From Calliphora vicina (taxonomy: Eukaryota; Arthropoda; Insecta; Diptera; Calliphoridae): a DNA stretch of 64,000 bases. The position numbers were made by a program, and so were the translations under genes. The DNA is taken from assembly GCF_958450345.1 (NCBI RefSeq), contig NC_088784.1, positions 83,229,747 to 83,293,746 of the forward strand, written 5' to 3'. Under the pieces are notes generated by a model. It had not been told where the DNA came from and searched no databases. It saw nothing but the letters and a program-made list of their open reading frames with translations. Below, one piece after another: positions 55,842 to 64,000 of the stretch; position 1 is the stretch's first letter; each line of letters begins with the position of its first letter.

Positions 55842-58260
55842 GAGTGACAGCCGATTTTTTTTTCTTAGATTTCAAAGAGTGCCGGGTGGAATATTGTGAC
55901 ACTAGGCCCAAATGTTAAGTGCTGAAAATTTGAGCCAAATCGGGCAACGATTTCTGGACGCGCATCGAGGTCAAATTTCAGATATATGCAAAATTTTACT
56001 GTTAATATGGAATAAATAGGTGAAACTCGTTAGCTTTCTGCATTGTTTTCTAGAAATATGTAGATTTATTTATATTAATGAATATTACATTAAAAAAAAG
56101 TTTTGGAAATTAACCCTGTATCTCCTTTGGTTCAAAATGACCCAAAAACTGTATTATCGCCAAAATTAGAGAAAAATGCAAATTTTTCAGTTTTTGAAAA
56201 AATTTTGCTACTAAATAAATACTTTTGCAATTGAATGCAAAAGAATCGAAATATGTACGTAATTATCGTTGTAATGAGATATAAATGACAAAATTTGATT
56301 AAAAAATGTTAAAGTTATTACAAATTCGCCAGACCATTAACGTGTTTCAGGCCACTTGAACAAAAAATTTAGGAAAAAAATTAAGATATTTCGAGAAAAA
56401 TTAAAATAAAAGCTCAATTTTACTTAAAATATGTCCATATTTACTTGTATATGAGTTTTTGTCTTCGTAGGGTACCGTTAACCTATTTGGAGGGATGGCC
56501 AAAAAAATAATTTTTTTTAACGGCAGTTTCAAAACTCCATTTTCAAATTTTTAAAAATTTTGTTAAACAAATTTCAGATTTTTTCGATCATCACATTGGG
56601 GTTTATTGAGATCAAAATAGGGAATAAAAATATGAAAAAATTATGTCAATACCTCTTACAGTTTTTCCGTACCTGCGATTTAAATTTTGCGTTTTTCAAG
56701 AAAAACTAATTATTTGTCCATATTTAGGCGAATGAGCCCAATTTCCTTACTGTTATAAATTTTAAGTAAAACTTATTCATAGTATTATAATCCTGGTAAT
56801 TTTAAATATGGTCTGAAAGTTTTATTAAAATCGGAAAACGTTAACCTTTGAATCTTGAAGGTCAAAGGTCAAATTTTTCAATATTTGGAATTTCTAATGA
56901 AAATATAGCGAAATGTTATATATTTTTGGGCCGATTTTCATGAAACTTGAGGAAAATATAACATTAAGTCCAGAATTTAAAATCACAGCACAAAAATGGA
57001 AATTAACCCTTAGCAGCACTTGGGGTCCAAATTACCCTCAACTTTTAAAATCACGAAAAACACAACAATTTTGACCCCAAGTACTCTTAAAGGTTAAAAT
57101 TCATTTTTGTACTGTTGTTGTAAATGCTAGACACCATTATATATTTTCCTCAAGTTTCATGAAAATCTGCCCAAAAATATATAACATTTCGCTATATTTT
57201 CATTAGTTGAAAAATTTGACCTTTGACCTTCACGATTCAAAGGTTATCGTTTTCCGATTTTAGTAAAACTCTCAGAACATATTTAAAATTACAAGGACTA
57301 TAATATTATGAATTGGTTTTACTTAAAATTTATAACAGTAAGGAAATTGGACTCATTCGCCTAAATATGGACAAAAAATTAGTTTTTCTTGAAAAACGCA
57401 AAATTTAAATCGCAGGTACGGAAAAACTGTAAGAGGTATTGACATAATTTTTTCATATTTTTATTCCCTATTTTGATCTCAATAAACCCCAATGTGATGA
57501 TCGAAAAAATCTGAAATTTGTTTAACAAAATTTTTAAAAATTTTAAAATGGAGTTTTGAAACAGCCGTTAAAAAAAATAATTTTTTTTGGCCATCCCTCC
57601 AAATAGGTTAACGGTACCCTACGAAGACAAAAACTCATATACAAGTAAATATGGACATATTTTAAGTAAAAATGAGCTTTTATTTTAATTTTTCTCGAAA
57701 TATCTTAATTTTTTTCCTAAATTTTTTGTTCAAGTGGCCTGAAACACGTTAATGGTCTGGCGAATTTGTAATAACTTTAAAATTTTTTAATCAAATTTTG
57801 TCATTTATATCTCATTACAACGATAATTACATACGTATTTCGATTCTTTTGCATTCAATTGCAAAAGTATTTATTTAGTAGCAAAATTTTTTCAAAAACT
57901 GAAAAATTTGCATTTTTCTCTAATTTTGGCGATAATACAGTTTTTGGGTCATTTTGAACCAAAGGAGATACAGGGTTAATTTCCAAAAATTTTTTTTTAA
58001 TGTAATATTCATTAATATAAATAAATCTACACATTTCTAGAAAACAATGCAGAAAGTTAACGAGTTTCACCTATTTATTCCATATTAACAGTAAAATTTT
58101 GCATATATCTGAACTTTGACCTCGATGCGCGTCCAGAAATCGTTGCCCGATTTGGCTCAAATTTTCAGCACTTAACATTTAGGCCTAGTGTCACAATATT
58201 CCACCCGGCACTCTTTAAAATTTTAACAAAAATTTTTTTCCATATAACTGATTGTCACTC
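55842..58260. mobile_element. Giant palindromic (foldback) element, 2.4 kb, TA duplication
   Basis: The left arm, 55842-57027 (1186 bases), and right arm, 57073-58260 (1188 bases), are inverted copies around a 45-base loop. The first 50 bases of the arms differ; after 'aaagagtgccgggtggaatattgtgac' they are nearly identical, with slightly more divergence toward the loop. Ends start GAGTGACA and are flanked by TA (55840-55841, 58261-58262). No arm has a long ORF. The arm interior is homologous to the single-copy core of the element at 60886-61909, so it looks like an inverted dimer of that unit. Confidence 0.88.
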
Positions 58261-58375
58261 TAGTGTATATACTTTATAGGGTCGGAAAATTATATTGTGG
58301 AAATTACAGACGGAATGACAAACTTATATATACCCTTCTCACGAGGGTGAAGGGTATAAAAAGAGGGAAATAAAT

Positions 58376-59588
58376 ATATAACTTCTTCGACCATATGGGC
58401 CCAGCAGGGGTCCCCAAACTAGGACAAAGTATATTCAATTTTTAAAACGATATTATTTCTTCGTTTGTGTTCTGATTGAATCTCCTTGTTAAGCACTACA
58501 AAAACCCTTGTCGTACCTATCAATTATCGAACATTTACAATAATAGTTCAATAATATAAATTAACCCTTAAGCGCACTTGGGGTCAAAATGAAAAATTCA
58601 ACATTTAATTTTTTATGGAGCACAGCCGGTCTGGCTCTAAATTGATTTAGAGTCTATCGGTATACTTTAATGTGGCTGTTGGACTGATATTTTTGGATGT
58701 TACAAACATTAGCACAAACGCATAATAACCTCCCCAGTATGGTTGTATATGATATAAAAATCTGACTGCATTAGAATTTTGGAGCTTTAGAAACACTTGA
58801 AATTATTCTAAGGTTTTTTTTTATATTTTACAAAAATACATTTGTTCATGCAATATTACACACAAAAAAATTTGCCATTTAATTAAAATTATTATTTTCA
58901 AGATCATTTTTTTTTTTCTAAATCAAACAACAAACAACTAAAAACTTCTTATCACAACAGATTTTAATTATCTTTGAGTGTGTAATACGTCTTGAGTTGT
59001 TTTCTATATCGTTAGTATTTCTAAATCAAATTTACACGTTTATAAACAATAGCTTATCACTGTGATTCGAATGGATCTAATTAGATCTTAACAAGTCTAC
59101 ACAATGGCTAAACAAATAAAGTTTTATTAAAAAAGTCAATACTAATCGAAAATATTGTAAGTTGTCATTTAGACAAGCAAGACGGAATGTTAGAAATCTT
59201 ATCGATAAAACCGAATCTAGTGTATTTACGCTTTTAAGTGAATCACCAACAAAGACAGAATTGCCGTCAATCGTATGAACAAACAATGGAAATTATTAAC
59301 AACAAAAATACAAAAATAAAAACGTCTTTATTTTAAGTATTAGTACATGAAACCACAAAGCAGATAAGTAGGTGAACTCATGTACTTGAACTAAATGAGC
59401 GAAGGAAATTAAATTAGAAATTTAATCGTAAGTGCTGTTATGAACGCTAATTGCAAGAGATCTAAGTAATCAATATCGAAATTAAATCGTAACTGTTTTA
59501 ATATACATAGAGACATGTCAAATCAAATTATTGTACCTTAAATTGAATTGAATTTTCAAAATACTACAATACAATTCTAAATCACTGA
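58376..59588. other. Non-coding stretch with a shared TTAACCCTTA block
   Basis: 'ttaacccttaagcgcacttggggtca' (58561-58586) is the loop-edge sequence of the palindrome at 57004 and of the element ending at 61909, so a scrap of that family lies here. 'tcggtatactttaatgtggctgttggactgatatttttggatgttac' (58638-58684) is a reversed scrap of the TATACCC family. No gene. Confidence 0.5.
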
Positions 59589-60025
59589 AAGCAATGTCTT
59601 CCGATCGGGATGAAATTTTCATGAAAAATTTAAAAACAAAATAATTTTTTTTTTCCAAAATCAAAAATTTCTTTGACTTTTTTTTTCAAAATGAGCCCAT
59701 AAAGGAATAAACATAAGATTTTGCAAAAAAAATTAAAAAAAAATGTTTTTTCGAAAGATTGAAGAATTGGCAATCTACACCATTTCCAATTGTATTTCAG
59801 AAATTTCTAATTGTATATCATATATTTGGGACACATTTAGCTACGAACATTAGGTAATAAGTTACATTGATGAGAGAAAACACATGTCATATTTTCACCC
59901 CCTCTAACTCAGAGAGTTCATGACCGATCTTATTAAAAAATTGTGTCTAAATTAGCAACCAGTCCTAGCGTTGGTGCAAGTATCGATTTTAAAAGTTGGT
60001 TCACTTGACATGAAATCCCCCATAA
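59589..60025 (+). repeat. Foldback-like tandem family, copy 3
   Basis: Starts 'tcttccgatcgggatgaaattttca', carries one or two T/A-run units ('caaaatcaaaaatttctttgac', 'cttttttttttcaaaatgagccca'), then 'aaagattgaagaattggca', 'cccctctaactcagagagttcatgaccgatctta', and ends 'ttttaaaagttggttcacttgacatgaaatccccca'. Same family as 15716 and 53031-54800. Confidence 0.7.
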
Positions 60026-60554
60026 ATAGATTTTAGGATTTTCATTATCTTAAAAAACATCTAATAATTTGTGGTGTTTACTCATTTTTGAGGCTGTGTG
60101 TATATAAAATGAAGGTTAATAGGCGGGAAGTTTTATTTTACTTTATTAATTTGATAAAGAGTTCAGCTGAAGCACACCGATTGCTCACGCAATCTTATGG
60201 TGAATGTGTACCATCGGTTTCCACGCGAGAGAGATGGTTTGTGCGTTTCAGAACTGGTGATTTGGACACGGAAGACAAAGATCGCACCGGCCAGCCAAAA
60301 AAGTTGGAAGACTAAGAATTAGAGGCTTTGCTCCAATTCTCTTGTTGTCAAATTTAACAAGAGATTTCAAAATGATTGGAATCTAATCAAACAGAAATTT
60401 CAAAACATTTGCGAGCAGCAGCTTCATCCAAAAGCAAGGAAATTGGGACGAAAAAAGACGATTTTGAATGTCCGAAATAATGATTGAAAGCTATAAAAGC
60501 AAATCATTTTTTCACCAATTCATTACATGTGATGAAAAAGGAATCCATTACGAT

Positions 60555-62078
60555 TGTAACGTGGATAACTATCTACCTACTTGTATTATACCTTAAGTAT
60601 ATAAAATATTACAGTTTTAGTTATCACCCGATCCTGTACTAACGTACACATCACCAGAACCGTCTACATCCGAACGTAGAAGCATCACCAGAAACCCGTA
60701 GTTACCGCTTGTGACAAACTGACCAGTTAATGAGTCGAATCAATACATCGTACCGCCGTCGACTATTGAAATCTCGAAGAATCCGAAATACACATCACCA
60801 GAACCGGCTACATCCAAACATAAATCATCACCTGAAATCCGACAACATCCGAACGTATTATCGAAGCTGTTATATATAAACACTAGAGTGTCCCAAAAAA
60901 TTTTGGAATTTCGGAACGCATACCCTCTAATTTGTTTATATATATAAAACTATAGTTAAATATCAACTTTTGTCTTTATATCATGATTGTAACACGTACC
61001 GACTTGCGATTTAGTTTTGTGGTGCATTTACAAGGGGAAAAAATGCATTTTTTTTTTCAGTTTTTGTAAAAATTTTGCCATTAAATAATTACTTTTGCAA
61101 TTTAATTTAAAAGAATCGATATGTGTACGTAATTGTCGTTCTAATAAGATATAAAACACAAAAAGTGGTTAAAAATTTTAAAGGCCATTAACGTGTCTCA
61201 GGCCACTAGAACAAGAAACGTAGGAACAAAATTAACATATTTTGAGAAATATTAAAATAAGAGCTTATTTTTACTTAACATATATACATATTTACTTGTA
61301 TATGAGTTTTTGTCTTCGTAGGATACCGTTAACCTATTTGCAGGTATGACCAAAAAAAATATTTTTTTTAACGGCAGTTTCAAAACTCAAATTTCAAATT
61401 TTTAAAAATTTTGTTAAACAAATTTTTGAAGTTTTTGATTATCACATGGAGATATGTTGTCAACATAATAGGGAATAAAAATGTGAAAAAAGTATGACAA
61501 TACCTCCTATAGTTTTTCCGTACCTTTGATTTAAATTTAGCGATTTTCGAGAAAAACAAATTTTTTGGCCATATTTTGGCGAATGAGCCGAATTTCCTTA
61601 CTACTATGATTTTTAAGTAAAATCTATTCAGAAAGTTTTACTAAAATCGGAAAACGTCAACCCTTAAATCGAGAAGGTCAAAAGTCAAATTTTTCAATAT
61701 TTGGAATTTCTTATGGAAAAATAGCGAAATGTTATATATTTTTGTTCCGATTTGGATGAAACTCAAGAAAAGTATAACATGATGTCTAGTATTTATAATA
61801 ACAGCACAAAAATTAAAATTAACCCTTAATAGCACTTGGGGTTTTATATATATAAAAAAATTAGAGGGTATACGTTCCGAAATTCCAAAAAAAAAATTTT
61901 GGGACACTCTAATAAACACTTATTATATATTAACTGTATTAAATATTAAAAAATAAAAAAATATATTATTGACCCTAGAAATGGTAAATCAACTGTGTTA
62001 TCCCTTAAGGTTTGTGGATACGTAAGTCTACCCTTGGCTCGACTGCACTATCTCAACCGACGACAAAACCACGTTATA
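60555..62078 (+). mobile_element. Solo LTR (about 498 bases net) inside mariner, 4-bp duplication
   Basis: Begins TGTAACGTGG and ends CCACGTTATA (one mismatch from the exact inverse), flanked by CGAT on both sides (60551-60554, 62079-62082). Rejoining the mariner across it restores HYDNPK. After removing the nested element, 498 bases remain, with 'ttatatataaaca' as a TATA-like box at 60870-60882 and A-rich 'aaaaataaaaaaat' downstream. There is no internal retroviral-type region, so it is a solo LTR from recombination between two LTRs. A 4-bp duplication fits Gypsy or BEL/Pao families. Confidence 0.85.
60886..61909. mobile_element. TA-inserted element related to the giant palindrome
   Basis: A 1024-base element with about 45-60-bp inverted ends starting GAGTGTCCCAAAA, then 'cggaacgcataccctctaattt'. 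TA on both sides (60884-60885, 61910-61911). Its core ('ttttgtcttcgtaggataccgttaacctattt', 'cgaatgagccgaatttccttac', 'ttaacccttaatagcacttggggt') is a single copy of the arm of 55842-58260. The 92-codon minus ORF at its right end has no domain. It sits next to the TATA box of the solo LTR. Confidence 0.85.
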
Positions 62079-62613
62079 CGATAACCCGAAGCGTAAGAGA
62101 TCGTACGTGATGCCCGGTCAACCAGCCGAACCCACACCTAAGCCAAATGTCCATGACGCAAAGGTAATTCTCTGTATTTGGTGTGAGCAAAAGTGTCCTA
62201 TCTATTATGAGCTGCTGATAACTGACCAGATCATTACACGGAACCTGTACCGAACGCAGCTCATTCGTTTGAAGAGAGCATTGCCCAAAAAACGCTCAGA
62301 ATATGCAGCCAGACATGAAACAGTTATATTCCATTAAGACAAAACTCGACTACATGTTACAATACCTGCTAAAAAGTATTTACAAATAAGTTTTGCCTCA
62401 CCCGCTTTATTGTCCAGACCTTGCCCGTCCGACTACTATTCGTTACTTTCGATGGAGAACTCTCTCTCTGAGATACGCTCACTTTAGAACAGAGTAGCCG
62501 AAATTGGATTGAATCCATATGTTGCCAGAAAAGGTCACATCTAACAATCCAATACTTTGAATTAATTTATATTGCACAAATGTTTCAAAATAAATGCTAA
62601 AAATTTGGAAACA

Positions 62614-64000
62614 TCTCTAATTTCTCGTTCACATATCTATATTTTGCTGGAAAGATAACTACATTTCAAAGTTAATGCTACTCTTTTTACACATCAAATC
62701 GTAACCTAAAATTTACTTAGGACATGCAATTATGTTATTAATTTGTTTATCATTGGCGACACTCAAAGAAGAAATATTTGTTTATTTTTCCAGCTAACAA
62801 ACAACTAATCACTCGTAAACCTATTTGAGAATATCTCTGACTTTTACCATAAATCTATGCAAACAAAAGATAAAATACATGTTCACATAAAATCAAAGGA
62901 AAATCTATGTCAATATTTACACTTTTGGTTAGTTAATTTAAGGCTAAAAGAAAGAAAAAAAACCCAAATGCCTTTCAACAGGTATAGCCATATTCATAAT
63001 TCTATGCACACGGTGTTACGCGCTGGTTTCATTTATAATAATAAAAAAATTGAAAAGTTATGAAAGAAGAAAGGTTCAGTGGCATGAAAGTCTGTGTCCG
63101 GCTAACTCTAAACATAGTAGTGGTGGTTCTCAACCCATTTCATTCTGCGCGTAAGCATATAACCTTCTCCCCATGCCAATAAGTAAAAACTACCAAAGAG
63201 AAGGCAAAAAAATAAAATATAATGCAAGGTATCAAATAAATAAGTCATGGCAAGATCTGCACCATGTAGGGTATACGTGTTCCCTCCCTTGTCTTACACC
63301 TTGACAACTAAAATACCCTGAGTTTGCTGAAGTTGTCCCTAAAAATACATGACCTAATACATTACGCAAAATAACTCATTGTAGTTGTTATTTCCCAAAA
63401 ATTAAACTAGTGAGATTTCATATTTACAAATTAAACTCAATGAGAAATTTATTGATCAAAACAAATAAAGTAATAAGAGAAAATAAAAATAAGGAGAAAA
63501 AAAAAAATGCATTTAATTCAAAAATGTTTACATATTTAAGTATAGAGTGCCGAAAGCTTACTAAAATAGATAATGAACAAAATTAAACAACTAGTAATTA
63601 AAATATTTTGTATAGGCAAATGAGAAAATGGAAAGGGGACAAAATAGAATCGGACAGGACTGGACTGAATTAGAATACCTACATATGTATATAAATTAAA
63701 TTATGAATGATATTACTTACAAAATTTTATGTTTTTGTATACTGATGTTTCGTTTTATATTGTTCCGATTGGTGGGCCCATCAATGCTGGAATATATGTG
63801 ACGTGATGACTGTGTTGTTGAAGTTTTAGAAATTTTGTAAATAATTCATATTGTAGTGTAGACTAGATACTAATTAAACTCATAAAAATAATTTAGTTAA
63901 AATGTAACAATATATACGTATTTATAACTAACCTTTGTTCAGTATAATATTTTACATCATTTTTTTATTTTAAATATAATAGATAATTGAATAGTAACAA
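62614..64000. other. AT-rich non-coding end of window
   Basis: No dispersed repeats, ends or domains recognised. A 68-codon ORF at 62857-63063 is lysine-rich chance sequence. 'acggacaggactggactgaat'-like purine-rich text near 63650. Confidence 0.5.

Larger units (their letters stand above)
55086..58375 (+). repeat. Dispersed fly repeat, split by two palindromic elements
   Basis: Left part (55086-55347): 'gtcgttgcataggtcaaaactagg', 'ctcatatctcaggcttttgtggaccga', 'cagacagacggacataaggtgatggcttaatcgactccg'. Right part (58261-58375): 'ctttatagggtcggaaaattatattgtggaaattacagacggaatgacaaacttatatatacccttctcacgagggtgaagggtata'. Together these are one repeat of a type common in flies; the text between is inserted. 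Non-coding. Confidence 0.75.
60026..62613 (+). pseudogene. mariner, the most complete copy, split by an LTR
   Basis: Leader 'gtggtgtttactcatttttgaggc' precedes ATG at 60109: MKVNRREVLFYFINLIKSSAEAHRLL, SYGECVPSVSTRERWFVRFRTGDLDTEDKDRTGQPKKLED, then ELEALL and a run of indels to KANHFFTNSLHVMKKESITYD at 60554. After the insertion it continues YDNPKRKRSYVMPGQPAEP, NVHDAKVILCIWCEQKCPIYYELLI, RTQLIRLKRALPKKRSEYAARHETVIFH, then a degraded second-Asp box and, in another frame, PHPLYCPDLA (third Asp). Stops and the insertion inactivate it. N-terminal helix-turn-helix, linker and DD34D region are all visible. Confidence 0.9.

Noticed and set aside
60109..60315. The 60088-60315 ORF as an intact small host gene of SETMAR type
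   Set aside because: Its sequence is a mariner N-terminus that runs into stops and frameshifts and is followed by the rest of the same dead mariner after the LTR.

Overview
The window is AT-rich animal DNA with no confident host gene. The non-LTR retrotransposon fragments, the mariner fragments and two abundant dispersed-repeat families (beginning TATACCCTACACCACC and TATACCCTCCACCACC) suggest a higher fly, probably a calyptrate such as a blow fly or house-fly relative. That taxonomic call is inference. It reads as intergenic or long-intron sequence built from layered transposon insertions, separated by simple AT-rich islands with CAT/GAT and CA microsatellites. I saw no tRNA, rRNA, CRISPR array or bacterial-style operon.

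Layout. 0-6 kb: a satellite-like array split by a hAT-like element with an 8-bp target duplication, a Transib-like element with 5-bp duplications, a putative LTR and a second hAT-like element. 6-8.5 kb: a decayed LINE with RNase H (minus strand), itself interrupted. 9-15 kb: dispersed fly repeats, a dead mariner and a second copy of the opening satellite unit. 15.7-18.4 kb: a foldback-like tandem family and a piggyBac-like element with perfect TTAA sites. 20-24.5 kb: mariner, a LINE 3' end, a probable pogo-like relic and another mariner. 26.6-35.2 kb: two full dispersed repeats, a Jockey-type LINE with readable reverse transcriptase, and a small Helitron with its empty site present elsewhere in the window. 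38.6-42.2 kb: a foldback element, a degenerate LINE and a P-element-like transposon with an intact THAP-domain ORF. 43.3-45.4 kb: a 2.1-kb dispersed repeat of about ten degenerate units. 46-54 kb: more mariner relics, a second Transib-like element and another LINE relic. 54-62.6 kb: foldback-like arrays, a 487-bp palindromic element beside a 2.4-kb near-perfect palindrome, and a three-level nest (terminal-repeat element inside a solo LTR inside a mariner).

The only ORF that looks intact as a domain is the 153-codon THAP protein at 41479-41940. Every reverse transcriptase and mariner or pogo-type transposase reading frame recognised here is broken. The strongest signals are structural: exact target duplications, an empty/filled site pair, RSS-like termini on Transib-like elements, and a 2.4-kb inverted repeat that could form long double-stranded RNA if transcribed. 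Coordinates of repeat edges are good to a few bases where target duplications are quoted, and to about 20-50 bases elsewhere.
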